From contig CM066314.1 of assembly GCA_033807775.1 (NCBI GenBank), positions 151,765,429 through 151,829,428 of the forward strand: a stretch of DNA of 64,000 bases, written 5' to 3'. The position numbers were made by a program, and so were the translations under genes. How positions within the stretch are numbered: the stretch's first letter is position 1; each line of letters begins with the position of its first letter. Under the pieces are notes generated by a model. That model was not told the origin of the DNA, made no database searches, and saw nothing but the letters and a program-made list of their open reading frames with translations. Of the stretch, positions 20,066-33,210 are shown piece by piece. The DNA comes from Saussurea involucrata (taxonomy: Eukaryota > Streptophyta > Magnoliopsida > Asterales > Asteraceae).

Positions 20066-22051
20066 TGTAACGTCCCAAAAATTACCATAAATTTGAACTT
20101 TTAGAAAAATGCATTTCATTAAAACTAAACCATAAGTAATTTAAATCTCATCAAACGTTTATCAAACTTCGTTAAGTTAAATCGCCAATTATAAAATAAC
20201 ACAGCGGAAATTGTACTAACTCCAAAATTAATGTTTTAAAATAGATAATAGTAAAAGTCTTCTCCGCGCGCCAGTGTGTACCGTCACGCCTTGCTGCCAC
20301 TCGTACCTGAAATCATATTTTGTAGGGAAGGGGTAAGCACAAAGCTTAGTGAATTCCATCACATGCGCAGATAGCAATTATATGCACATCACCCCTATCC
20401 GCACGTGAGCAATCAACACAACAGTTACATGATACAAGTAATTATGTACCCAATTCCTCGGTCCCACCGAGCCCTCGGTCCCACCTAGTTCACACAACAT
20501 TTCTACCCGCTTCCTCGGTCCCACCGAGATGTATATAAAACACATTTATACTAAGCATTTAAACCAATCAAATACTACGCACCACAATACAACTAGTTCA
20601 CACAACAAATCAGTAGTACATACAAACTACCGCGATATACATACAATCCCTATCTACGCAGTGAGAGAACTCACCTCAAAAGCAACGCAGATATCCACAA
20701 CAGCAAAACGAGCCGGCCAACTCCAACTCACCTCTTTCCACCTAAATAAGTGATATCAAACGTCAAAGTGAAGTCCTAACCCAAAATCACAACTACAAGC
20801 TTAAACGTGAAACTTCCAGCTTTTTCTCTAACATTACAGGTCTGTTCGGGACCTGATTAGCCCCCCCTAAACTCAACAACCCAGAATTATTTTTCCATAA
20901 CCAACAAGTTCTATGCCTTAGGGTTCCAGGGACATATCAAACGCGTTCTAACGATTTTCCTACGATTTAATATGAAATTTCTAAGGATGGGATGCGAGTC
21001 TACCGAATTCGGACCTGCTGTAAACACAGCTATTTTACACCTAGCTAGAGGCCGAACCAGACTTTCGCTAAAACACGAAAAGTGTGCCCGACACAGAATG
21101 TGAACCGTAGGAACCGGTTTCGCCTCAATCCGAGCTACGACGGAAAAGTTATGGCCGATGCAAAACATGGACATAATGGGATTTTCTTTTACATAAAATC
21201 ATAAAACGGTTTACGCGTTCGGTTTAAACGATTCGCGTTTACAGCTAGGGTTCTAAGGTTACAAGGGGCTGGGCCCAACCGCACACCACCCACTGCCACC
21301 TCCGGCAGTGGTGGTTGCCGGCGGCGGCGGCGACGGTTTACAAAAATCCGGCGATAAGAAGAAAACGAAACAACCCGAGTAATCCTATCACGCCCACACC
21401 CTTTACACAAGATTGACCTACCCTCCCCACCACACACAAAGCCAGAACAGCCCCGCCCGCCACAGCCACCGAACTTGTGGCGCACGGCGGCGGCGCACAC
21501 CGCCGGCAGCCATGGCTGCGGCGGCGGCGGTGGTTTTGTGGCTTGACAACGACGACGGGAAAAAAAGAAAACGAGGAGAAGGAGATGCTTACCTTTCGAC
21601 GACACCCAGCGGCAAACACAACGAGACCCGATCACCGGCTGCCCTTCCCCTTCCCGACCGCCGGCGCACCCTCTCTCTCTCGTTTCTCCTCGATCTCGCC
21701 TGCAAGAAACCGCGACGGCGGCGGCTTAGGGGTTCGGTGGTGACGCAAGAAGGAGGAGAAGAATGGTGGGGTTTTTGTGGTGTATTTTTCTTGAGCTCCA
21801 AGGAAAAGAAAACAATAGAGGGGAGGGGGTCGGTTTCTTATAACCGATCCCATGCAAACCCTATATGCCAAAATACACAATTGACACCTTTGGTCCTTGC
21901 CTTATCAACTCCTTGCTAATTAACTTAAAGTTTCTCATCCTTATCGTTTTTGGTCTATCTCGCTAAATCACGACTAATCCCGATAACAAAACCACGTTAA
22001 AAGAAAATTTAAAATTTATAAAATAAAACATACCGGGACACGGGCTTTACA
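20066..22051 (-). repeat. Left LTR of the LARD-like element
   Basis: TG...CA ends. Includes a GC-rich zone (21270-21740) with CCGGCGGCGGCGGCGAC and CCGCCGGC runs that gives long open frames on both strands with no recognised domain. Three copies of CTCGGTCCCACCGAG (one with a change) at 20457-20528. Confidence 0.92.
20457..20528. repeat. CTCGGTCCCACCGAG palindrome array, left LTR
   Basis: Three units, each a 6-bp inverted pair around CCC (CTCGGT-CCC-ACCGAG). The middle one reads CTCGGTCCCACCTAG. Confidence 0.9.
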
Positions 22052-25000
22052 ACTCTCCCCCGCTTGGATTAGACTTCGTCCTCGAAGTCTCGGTCGGCTA
22101 ATAACTCGGGATAGCTCTCGCGCATCTCCGTTTCGGGCTCCCACGTCCATTCTGAACCCTTCTGATGTTGCCACTGGACTTTCACTAACTGGAATCTAAA
22201 TTTCTCTGTACGCTTGGCGACATCCCTAACTGGAATCTAAATTTCTCACACCGACTAAAAAAAATTTCTCGAATACTTTTCTTACCAACAAAACTCCTTC
22301 AAGAACACTAAAATTATGATCGGAAGAATACTCCAACAACTGGAATCATTCCTAGTCAAACGACTTCGGTTGTCTCCCAACCTTAGATATTCCATACATC
22401 CCGATTCAAGTTTCAAGCTCTAACCATTCTAAAGTTGCTCACCAATATACCCTACATGATACTCGATCCGATCATTCCTACCATTAACCGCTGATTAATT
22501 TCCACGAGTTCTAAAAGACTCCCAAAATTTATTTCACACGAATCATCAAACCAGTAAATTTATAATCACCCACGAAGGTCATTCCACCATAGCCATTCAT
22601 CACAAGTGAGCATTCCAGGGTTACTACTACCATCACTATAATTATTTTAAAATCGGCTACAATTCTCCGATTACACTAAAGGTGTTTGGCCTTAAGCCCA
22701 AAAGTCGACACCTAAATATACCACTTACCTCAAAAAGGTTACTGTGCCTTTATTCTCTTAATTACAAAGGGCATCATTCCCTTAACCGATACTATTCGGC
22801 CTACAGTACCAACACGCGTGGAATACCCAACCTTCCACCGTCGACGTATTTTCCACACTCGTTCTACGAAGCCATGTTATGCCGTATCGAGGATACATCT
22901 CGGCGTCTACCTCCCAGGTAACTGTTCAATACTATAACCTCCTAGTGCCTACTGGAAAGTCAAGGTCATAAAACATAAATACCGGGGTCCCACCCCGAGA
23001 TACCTAACCGACCATTACTAACGACTGACTATAATGCCTATGGATCCAATGCAATACAATCTCCCAACAACATGCCTATCCCGGGATGACTCACTCACCC
23101 AAGCATGTAAATACTCAACGTGCAATAAATGCAAAACAGTGCGACGAAAGCAACCTATCAACAAGACTCCACACCAAGCCATTAAAACCGGGCAATTGAC
23201 CCATGACTATCTCCAAGTCAAAACCGAGCAAAATGCTCCACGCTTGCTAGACCCATAGGTCGGAAAAAAATGTGTTTAAAGTTTAAACAATGTTTAAGCA
23301 AGCAATACTCTAAATCAACATTAACCCCAAAACTCAACACTGGTTAAACAAAAGGGTTTTCCCAAAGGACTCACACCCTTATAATTCTCAAAATGACACA
23401 TAACACTCAAAAGTGCATTTCTCAAATGGTTTACAAAAATTATTTACAAAATATTTTCAACACCAATATTTTTCATCTCAAAAAGATCATATGCAATAAA
23501 ACTACTATTACCAGGTCGGTAGTTACGCAAAAATGGACACGCTCGTCCCACGTAGAAGAATCATGCTGAAAAATCATTCCATTGCAGTTCAGTTTACTCA
23601 CAAAACACAAAACGTAATAAATAATTTATTTTAAAACGAACCACCACAGTTCTGGTATGGATTGACTCATGACATGCACGCAAGGTAACTGCTTAATTTA
23701 AACGGTGTGCAACAATTTTCACACGTACTTCAAAAGAAGCCCAAGCAGCAATTTGCTCAAAATTATTTTCTGACCATCCAAATGGTATGGAACAAAGTTT
23801 ACCAATCAAAATTTGTGCGCGTCAGTTTATTATACAAAACAAGGAAACGATTCATAATTACACCTCAATCAAAACACAAAATAACTTGTGCAAGTTCCAA
23901 GTTTAAAGACAAACTAATTCGTTTCCATCATTTGAAAAATATCGACTAAAACATCATAAAACCTTAAATCGGGGTAGGCATGCAAACTGGTAACACTTCC
24001 ATAAGGAATTTTCTAAAATCGTCATCACGAAGCATTTCCTCAACATTTCGTACTTGGGACATATAACGTCAAAACACCAAAGTTTAAAATGTATTTGTCA
24101 AAAATGCTCAAAATACTCGTTCCCTCCAAAGCAAAAGTTTTTAATTTTCCAAAAATAATCGGCAATTCTAAATTAACCGAATGTCAACAATCTACGCATT
24201 TATATTTTCAAAATATAACACATTGTAAACATATGCATGATATTCACAACACTAAAACACTCCTCTGACCAAATGGTCTTTCATTCCGACAAGAAGGAAC
24301 TAAAACAATTTCATGCACGACTCGTTTATCAAAATGTCGAGAACAAAGGTTACCCAAGTATGCATACCCCTAAGTCGATAAAGTGCATTTTCATGGAAAT
24401 GATAATAAAACATTTAACTGACTAAAAGCGCACCAAATAACTCATTATGAAATGTTACCAAAATATTCTTCCATGCATCACTTAAGTCACGCATAAATCA
24501 ATCCATACACTGAACTATTTGCAACAAAATACTTAGTAACACAAACTTCATGAACCTCAATGACTCTAAGTCAATAAAATAGCACCATACAATGTGCCCC
24601 CAAAGTCAAATAGTTAAAATCAAAATCAGGTGTAAGACGCCAAAATCCCAAAAATCTCTTTCCACGGTAAAACCATAAACAACATTGTTTAACAAACTCA
24701 TTTTAAACAAATCACCAGAATAGTTTTATATAGACATCGTGGAATGTAACTTTCCGTCTCAACTCTAACATATGTGGAGGAGTTCCAATGTTAAAGTCAC
24801 AAACCGTAGTCATTTGTCCAGCATTTTAAACGCCACCAAAACACGGATATCATCTTACCCGAAAGAACCGTTGGAAAATAACAAAATGAAACAAATTCTA
24901 ACAAAGTTTGCAACTCCCGTGATAAAACGGTTTCATGTACTTTCAAAACCATAGTTCGAAATCTTGTGTGTGTGCTGAACATTTCCCAAAATCCCAAAAC

Positions 25001-26242
25001 ACAATCCATAAAAGGATTGGAAACACAAGAATTAGTTAATGCAATTTATTTTCAAAATAAACTTTGTGCATGACTCAGTCGACATTCGACGTCTCGACTC
25101 ATACCCCTCCAAAACTCCCCGATCCACAATCGTCATCCGGACATTTAAACCTCTTAGGCAAGTTGGGAAATTACGTCAGATAATCCTTACGGTTTTCCTC
25201 AATTCAAAGTCGGCTTAATAAGCCTATGCTTCTAGCACAACCATCAATCTTGACCCGAAATGGCCTACTTAAAACAAACCTCATCCTTATCGTCACTCCA
25301 AGTGATTAATACTAGAATCGTCCTTCTATTCCAACGACTACTAGTTTAGAACCTTTATCACTACCCCCAACGATCATCACATCAAAGCAAATCAAGTACA
25401 CACCTGTACTAGCAGGTTTACTATAGTTGTTCCTCCTTGTGATGGCTATTCTGGGTAGATATTACAACGAGTTATTAGAACCCAATAACTCACACTAACA
25501 ACGCTCACGCTCAACTCCTTGGATTCCTCATGACTTTCCCCGACTCAAGCATTGATCCTGTGCTTCCGGTAGTAGGAGCTCTATTACTACCTTCCACACC
25601 TATCATTGCTCGTTCCGAGTCCTATCCCGAAGTGCCCAAGTAGTTTCTCGCCGATAACTATACCCATGTGCCCGCACCAGCATATGTACACACTCTTCCT
25701 AGCTCCCTAGGAATTCCACCCCAAAACACTACCCTTGCTACAACGAAATCCCTACTAGCCATAACGAGTTGCCTCGCGAATACCCCGTCACATGCAGCGT
25801 GAAACAAATAGACATTCGAATACAAGATTCTATCCTAGAATGGTTGGACTCAAACAAGAGCTGCGCAATAGAACTAAATCAAATATTCTAAGGCTATGTG
25901 ATTCTTACTGCATACAACCTATAGGGCATTCACTTAACAACCTAATATGACCAGCATTAATTCCTACTAGCAAGCAATAACCCTACAGTACAGTGTAACC
26001 AACACAAACAATCTAGCATGCATACCCTATGATCTAGAAAGCAATAAATACACTAAGTACTGTACCTTTTCCCTTGGCTCCGACTGACTGTACACACTGC
26101 GCCCTCGATCACCGTTTCTCAAACGGGTTTTCCTTTCTTTTATTTCCCAAAAATTGTAAGAGAAGAATTTTATAGCCGCAAACTTGAGATCAAACACACC
26201 AAGATGTGTTTGATTCACTCAAGCTGTGCTCTGATACCAACT
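22052..26242 (-). other. Internal region of the LARD-like element, non-coding
   Basis: About 4.2 kb with only short open frames, none resembling gag, protease, RT, RNase H or integrase on either strand. The 22052-22064 tract is the polypurine-tract complement, and 26228-26242 holds the primer site. The rest is AT-rich unique-looking sequence. Confidence 0.75.
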
Positions 26243-28275
26243 TGTAACGTCCCAAAAATTACCATAAATTTGAACTTTTAGAAAAACGCATTTCATTAAA
26301 ACTAAACCATAAGTAATTTAAATCTCATCAAACGTTTATCAAACTTCGTTAAGTTAAATCGCCAATTATAAAATAACACAGCGGAAATTGTACTAACTCC
26401 AAAATTAATGTTTTAAAATAGATAATAGTAAAAGTCTTCTCCGCGCGCCAGTGTGTACCATCATGCCTTGCTGCCACTCGTACCTGAAATCATATTTTGT
26501 AGGGAAGGGGTAAGCACAAAGCTTAAGTGAATTCCATCACATGCGCAGATAGCAATTATATGCACATCACCCTTATCCGCACGTGAGCAATCAACACAAC
26601 AGTTACATGATACAAGTAAACACATACAAGTAATTATGTACCCAATTCCTCGGTCCCACCGAGCCCTCGGTCCCACCGAGTTCACACAACATTTCTACCC
26701 GCTTCCTCGGTCCCACCGAGTTCACACAACATTTCTACCCGCTTCCTCGGTCCCACCGAGCCCTCGGTCCCACCGAGATGTATATAAAACACATTTATAC
26801 TAAGCATTTAAACCAATCAAATACTACGCACCATAATACAACTAGTTCACACAACAAATCAGTAGTACATACAAACTACCGCGATATACATACAATCCCT
26901 ATCTACGCAGTGAGAGAACTCACCTCAAAAGCAACGCAGATATCCACAACAGCAAAACGAACCGGCCAACTCCAACTCACCTCTTTCCACCTAAATAAGT
27001 GATATCAAACGTCAAAGTGAAGTCCTAACCCAAAATTACAACTACAAGCTTAAACGTGAAACTTCCAGCTTTTTCTTTAACATTACAGGTCTGTTCGGAA
27101 CCTGATTAGCCCCCCCTAAACTCAACAACCCAGAATTATTTTTCCATAACCAGCAAGTTCTATGCCTTAGGGTTCCAGGGACATATCAAACGCGTTCTAA
27201 CGATTTTCCTACGATTTAATATGAATTTTCTAAGGATGGGATGTGAGTCTGCCGAATTCGGACCTGCTGTAAAAACAGCTATTTTACACCTAGCTAGAGG
27301 CCGAACCGGACTTTCGCTAAAACATGTAAAGTGTGCCCGACACAGAATGTGAACCGTGGGCACTGGTTTCGCCTAAATCCGAGCTACGACGGAAAAGTTA
27401 TGGCCGATGCAAAACAGGGACATAATGGGATTTTCTTTTACATAAAATCATAAAACGGTTTACGCATTCGGTTTAAACGATTCGGGTTTACAACTAGGGT
27501 TCTAAGGTTACAAGGGTATGGGCCCAACCGCGCACCACCCACTGCCACCTCCGGCAGTGGTGGTCGCCGGCGGCGGCGGCGACGGTTTACAAAATTCCGG
27601 CGAAAAGAAGATAACGAAACAACCCGACTAATCCTATCACGCCCACACCCTTTACACAAGATCGACCTACCCTCCCCGACCACGCACAAAGCCAGAACAG
27701 CCCCCCCGCCACAGCCACCGAACTGGTGGCGCACAGCAGCCATGGCTGCGGCGGTGGTTTTGTGGCTTGACAACGACGACGGGAAAAAAAGAAAACGAGG
27801 AGAAGGAGATGCTTACCTTTTGACGACACCCAGCGGCAAACACAACGAGACCCGATCACCGGCTGCCCTTCCCCTTCCCGACCGCCGGCGCACCCTCTCT
27901 CTCTTGTTGCTCCTCGATCTCGCCGGCAAGAAACCGCGACGACGGCGGCTTAGGGGTTCGGTGGTGACGCAAGAAGGAGGAGAAGAATGGTGGGGTTTTT
28001 GTGGTGTATTTTTCTTGAGCTCCAAGGAAAAGAAAACAATAGAGGGGAGGGGGTCGGTTTCTTATAACCGATCCCATGCAAACCCTATATGCCAAAATAC
28101 ACAATTGACACCTTTGGTCCCTGCCTTATCAACTCCTTGCTAATTAACTTAAAGTTTCTCATCCTTATCGTTTTTGGTCTATCTCGCTAAATCCCGACTA
28201 ATCCCGATAACAAAACCACGTTAAAAGAAAATTTAAAATTTATAAAATAAAACATACCGGGACACGGGCTTTACA
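26243..28275 (-). repeat. Right LTR of the LARD-like element
   Basis: Same sequence as 20066-22051 with scattered differences, a few short indels in the CGG-rich zone, and an expanded palindrome array (26649-26777), which explains most of the 47-bp length difference. Confidence 0.92.
26649..26777. repeat. CTCGGTCCCACCGAG palindrome array, right LTR
   Basis: Five units. A 40-bp block (palindrome plus TTCACACAACATTTCTACCC spacer) is duplicated relative to the left LTR. Confidence 0.9.
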
Positions 28276-28280
28276 TAAAC

Positions 28281-30077
28281 ACAATGGCCGGTCGTCAGAA
28301 TATGTGTCCTGGCTATTTCTTCGAGTTCATGTGTCAAGATAACGAGTTACATGCGGTTTTTTGGGCCGACGAGACTACTAGATTGAATTATAAGGAATTT
28401 GGTGACGTCATATCATTCGATGCTACATTCCGAACCAACGTGTGAGTCCTTTTTTTGTTGTATATATTTAATAGTGATTTTCCTTTTTAATTAAATGTTT
28501 ATTCCTTTAATTTTGGTTTTTTTTCATGTGACAGTCATGCAATGAGTTTTGTACCTTTTGTGGCTATTGACAACCATACAAAAACCGTTGTGGTTGGAGC
28601 TGCTCTGATAGCAGGAGAAAACGCTGAAAATTACAAGTGGATCCTCAAGGCGTTTCTTAAAGCTCATGGTCGTCCCCCGTTATTTGTTATTACTGATCAG
28701 TGTCTTGCAATGAAGCAAGCCATTCCCGCTATCTTCCCTGATAGCAAGCATCGTCTATGCATGTGGCATATTACTAAGAAGGTTGATGGGAAGGTAAGTT
28801 TGTATTCATAATATTTTACTTTTATTTTTAAAAAAAAATACTGGGTTAACCTAAATTTACTTTTTTTATTGATTTGTAGATTAGTGTGTACGTCAAACAT
28901 AAAACGTCTTTTGTTGCTGATTTTAACAATCTTGTGTGGGATGTGAATTTGGACCCTGTTGTTTTTGAGGTAAGGTGGGGGGAAATGATGGAAAAGTATG
29001 ATTTGGCGGCTGATTCATGGTTTTTAGATATGTATGAGATCAGGGATTCATGGATACCTGCATACTTTAAAGATGCACCAATGTCTGGCTTAATGAAAAC
29101 CACATCGAGATCGGAAAGCATTAATGCCTTTTTTAATGTGTTCCATGCCTTTTTCCATGACCTTGTTATCTTTCTTCGTTCTTTTGACAACGCCATTGAA
29201 GAACAAAGGGCTGAAAATGCTGTCGAACAAGTTAAGACCAAATCCACCGTACCACGTATTGTTACTCCTAGTGGACTTGAGGAACACGCAGCTCAGGTGT
29301 ATACGCGTACCATATTTTTTGAGTTCCAGAAAGAGTTGTATGAAGGAATGTACGAATGCTTGTGGGACGGAACTACGGAGGTCGGTGGTAATAAGGTTAT
29401 TTCCATTACGGAAGAAAATGATGGAGGAGAGGTGATATCAAGACATACCGTAAGTAACTTATACATTATGTTATATTTAAAGTGTATATTTAAGCATCAT
29501 GATGATTAGTCTTTATGAAATTATTCAATAGGTGGTTCGTGATATGAATGCTGGAACCATTGATTGCAGCTGTAATTTTTTTGTTCGAAATGGCATTTTA
29601 TGTCGTCATGCTTTGAAGGTTTTAGTGAACGAGAAAGCAAAGGTTATTCCTGACCGTTACATTATGAGACGTTGGCGACGTGATTTGGTTCCAATTGAGT
29701 GGTTACCCGCAAAAGTCCGGTACGGTGAAGTCGATGCTGAATCTGAAAACATGATGGGTGATGCACAATTGTTGGTAGAGGGTATTTTCGAGCGTATTAG
29801 GAGCGATAAGGATTCCCTTTCATCATTTATTCAATTGCTTAAGAAATACAAGGATGACATTGCTGTTGAGGCCCCGCGACGTAGCAATCGTGAAAGGAGG
29901 ATTGCCAATATTCAAGAATTCATGGGTGTTTCTGATGTCGAGAATTTGCAGTTGTTACCCCCGTCCGGTGTCCGTAACAAAGGTTGTGGCACAGGTAAGA
30001 GACTAATTGGTGCACGCGAAAAAGCAATAAAAAGGCCAAACAACCAAAGAGGGTATGCAGGAAATGTGGACAGTTAG
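28281..30077 (+). CDS. FAR1-type MULE transposase, 3' part (exons 2b to 5)
   Basis: Catalytic and C-terminal half. Segments 28281-28441, 28535-28793, 28880-29449 and 29532-30077 have GT-AG borders and phases that keep one frame. With the 5' part the computed length is 783 aa. The MULE DDE core shows Asp in ISFDATFRTN (about residue 318), Asp in VITDQCLAMKQAI (about 380) and Glu in VVFEVRW (about 442); RLCMWHI is also typical. A SWIM zinc finger, CSCNFF...CRHALKVL, lies near residue 614 onward. Apart from the nested insertion I see no lesion, so the gene was probably functional until recently. Confidence 0.87.
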
Positions 30078-31186
30078 CACAGCATGACTCGCGTAATTGT
30101 ACCAATGCATGAATGTTTTATTTTGTTGCATGATGTTTTTGGACCTTTTTGAGTGTTTTGTCTTTGTTTTATCATGGTTTTATAAGGATGTGGCAACTGG
30201 TATTTTTTATGGATTTAATATGAATTTAATTTGCCTTTAAAACCTTTATTAGGTATTTAGTTGTTTGTATTACTAGATTTTTTTTATTGGTTGGTAGTCC
30301 AATTTATTTTTTGTTTTCACTGAATCAGATGTTATTTAGTTTAATGATGTTGTTTGTAAGTAAGGATGTTTTTAATGAATCTTATGATTGTGAATTATGT
30401 TCTGATTGTCTCCACTCGCTGATAATTTTCAAACTTAGGTAGCGGTTGTTTTTTGTTGATCATCATAATTCGTTACTTGGCAAACCGTATGTAAGGTTTG
30501 TGCGTTTTATGTCATTGAAAACGTTATAGAAGGATTATAATATTCGCTTTTTTAATCATGTTGTTAATTTCCTAAATATGGTTGAAAATCATGTTTACAA
30601 AGTGTTATTATATATAATGATTCTGATTCTTTTTTCCAATTACTGGTCTTTTTTATTTTGTTTTTATTCAATCACTTACGTAAATTTCTTGTTTTGGTTT
30701 GATAATAAATAAGTTAGGGTGTTCTTTATGTGTTTCAGGAACACATTTAAGTATGATAGCTACTTTTATCATCTTTTGTTCACGCTCATGTCATGAATGG
30801 ATTTTATTTTAAATGACAGTGCACTTCCATGCATGTTATTCCAAGCATGTAATGGTCAGCAAAAATAAATTACTACAGACATAAAATATTATGAAATCAA
30901 AACAAACAATGATTTTTCAAAACCAAGTGGATCAAAACCATAATTTTTTAAAGACCATTATAATCATTTAATTCACAGAAATAAAATCAAAGCCTTCCAT
31001 CATTCAAAAACAAATAAAGCTTAATAATAGACCCAAAATGAAAGTTATCCATCAAACCAAAACATTAAAACCACAAAAGTATAACGGGATTCAAAGTTTA
31101 ACATGAAACTAAAATATCAAAGAGACATTAAATCCAACCAACCAATAAAAGTGATTCATCAAAGTTGTTAAGCGTTATGAAACTGA
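30078..31186. other. Intergenic AT-rich spacer between the convergent MULE genes
   Basis: No gene seen. It holds the 3' ends of both convergent genes, which end 1.1 kb apart. Confidence 0.5.
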
Positions 31187-33210
31187 TCAAAGTTGTTCCC
31201 AACGACTATCTTTTGCTTGCCGGATTAGTTCTTTCTTTATGTCCGCATCCATGTTTGTGATTCTCGCGATCTCCTTAAGCACGTCACCCCTTTTCAGGTT
31301 TTGGCCATGTTTTGCGATCTTCGTTGTGTACTTTTTGCGAAGATAAGCCAATTGATTCGTTTGTCGTTGGCCTTCTTCCATGAATCCTAGCTTCCAATAT
31401 CGCACATCTCCCATAAACGACTCCATCACTCGCATTGTGAACACCCCCACTGTCATGAGTATTGTGGCTTGTTTGCCAATCCATCTCTAACCTCTCTTGC
31501 TCTACTGCGAGAAGTTGTTGTGCCGATGAATGTCCCACATTGTACAAGTGTTTCACCATCATTCTTTGCTGTAGGATAACAATTAATTTTAAATCAAAAA
31601 TCATGTATATATAAATGATAAACATAATTTTTATCATTAATTACCAGGACGTCTGTAATTCCACCGTATCTTTTTTTCAGCTCCTCTCCTTTATATTGTT
31701 TCCATTTCCTGTTGTCTATTATAAGAAATGATGGTGCCTTTACGTTTATAACTACTAGATAGTAGTATGCACCGTCTAACATCGGAAAAAACGCCTGTGA
31801 AGATGTCATCCAGTTATATAAACTAAAATCAACTAAGTTGAAATTGAGACGTTGTCATTAAATTTCACTATATAGGTACCAGATCAATTTCCTTTAATTT
31901 TTGTATATGGCCCTGACAATGCCTAGTTGTCGAAGCTATTGCCTGTCTGAAAACATTGTATTGTTCGTCAATGTTGTAGCATCGTGAACGCAACATGTGA
32001 TCCATCTGTCATACCAATGTGTTAACACCAAAAAGTGGAATTAATTTATTTTAATTAAATTGTTATACTCACCATTATATCAATTCTGAAATAGTATCGT
32101 CTCGGAGAGTTCCTGCTTCTAAGTCGCTCCTCAAAGTTTAGGATTGATGTCCACGCGTTGATAACTGATGTGTCAAGAGTCATATCACTCACCGCCAATG
32201 ATTCCATCCCTTTCCTTGTGATGTGTGTGCAGTTAATTGCATTGAAAACCGTGTCACTGTCATGCAACAAACATTAATATTATATAGCTAGGCACTAAAT
32301 AGTTATTGTTTTGATGAGAAGTACATTAAGATGTAATGTTAAAAACTTACATAATCATGAGAATTACAAATATATTAGCCTTCATATTTTTTCAGATTAA
32401 TGTTCATTAGTTACATTTTTTTTGAATCAGCAGAATAGTCATACCATTACCAACCAAAACAAGGTATAACAACAAAAATGATGATTTCCATAATTCCGTT
32501 AACCACCCAAAAAGCATGAATTAATGTATCATGAAGTCATTAATAGGTAATTACATCATGATTAATATTTTGTAAAATCTCTATATGTGAGATTCATGAA
32601 TACATAAGAACATCATGATTACTACAGGTCTAAATTTCATAATCGTGTTATCTAGACATAAATTATCAGTTAATGGACCACAGATTCATGAATAGTTCAC
32701 AATATCATGATTACTAAATGTACTAAGTCCATAATCATGTTAAGTACACAGGATTAATGAATTGTTGGAACAAAGATTCATGAATAGGTGACAATATCAT
32801 GATGAGTACATGTACAAAGTCAATAATAGTCAACAATCCTGGCTACATATAATTAATGAATTAGTGGAACACAGATTCATCAGTACGTCACAATTACATT
32901 AGTAGTACATTTATAAAGACCATAAACATGTTTAGTACACATATATCATGATTTAATGTATCACAGACCAAATAGTAGGTTACAATATAATGATTACCAC
33001 ATTTATAAATAACAAATACATGTTAATTACACATATATCATGAATCTGTTGGATCATATATTAATTAATAGTTCACAATATGAATATTTATGCATTAATA
33101 AAGACAATATTCATTAAAGGTGTGAAAAGGCTTACAACTTGCTGCCGAACATTGCAATTGCCCAATCATGTACTTTATCGTCCTCGCTTGATACGTTGAA
33201 ATCAACCACC
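31187..33210 (-). pseudogene. Ulp1-like cysteine protease, catalytic C-terminal part
   Basis: Exon-like blocks on the minus strand resemble the Ulp1/SENP C48 domain of plant MULE-borne ULP-like genes: VHDWAIAMFGSKL (about 33150), SVINAWTSILNFEERLR (32150), CQGHIQKLKEIDL (31890), YYYLVVINVKAPSFLIIDNR (31760-31700), MDWQTSHNTHDSG (31470-31430), GVFTMRVMESFMG (31440-31400), and a basic helical tail to 31187. In active C48 enzymes these segments read HYYxVV...IDN...QxxxxxDCGVF. Here the Asp and Gln are kept, His is replaced by Tyr, and Cys by Ser (AGT). One extra G at about 31445 puts VFTMR in a different frame. The predicted product lacks protease chemistry. The gene is cut at 33210 by a retroelement. 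Confidence 0.78.
32271..33130. other. AT-rich intron with degenerate TTCATGAAT/ATCATGATT repeats
   Basis: Many variants of CATGATTAxTAC, AGATTCATGAAT and CACAATATCATGATTA recur at irregular 40-90-bp spacing. It lies between exon blocks of the Ulp1-like gene. Confidence 0.6.

Larger units (their letters stand above)
20066..28275 (-). mobile_element. Non-coding LTR retrotransposon (LARD-like) in the transposase gene
   Basis: LTRs of 1986 and 2033 bp start TGTAACGTCCC and end GGGCTTTACA. The duplication TAAAC (20061-20065, 28276-28280) proves a clean insertion. A tRNA-Met primer site lies beside the right LTR (complement of GCTCTGATACCAACT, 26228-26242), and a C-rich tract ACTCTCCCCCGC (complement of a polypurine tract) beside the left LTR, so it reads on the minus strand. 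The 4.2-kb interior has no gag or pol homology, as in large retrotransposon derivatives moved in trans. LTR style suggests a Ty3/gypsy parent. The two LTRs are very similar, so insertion is recent. Confidence 0.93.

Noticed and set aside
21189..21919. Long open frames on both strands in the GC-rich LTR zone, repeated at 27438-28143 and 49044-49718
   Set aside because: They recur because LTRs are repeated, overlap on both strands, are Arg/Pro-rich from CGG repeats, and show no known domain.
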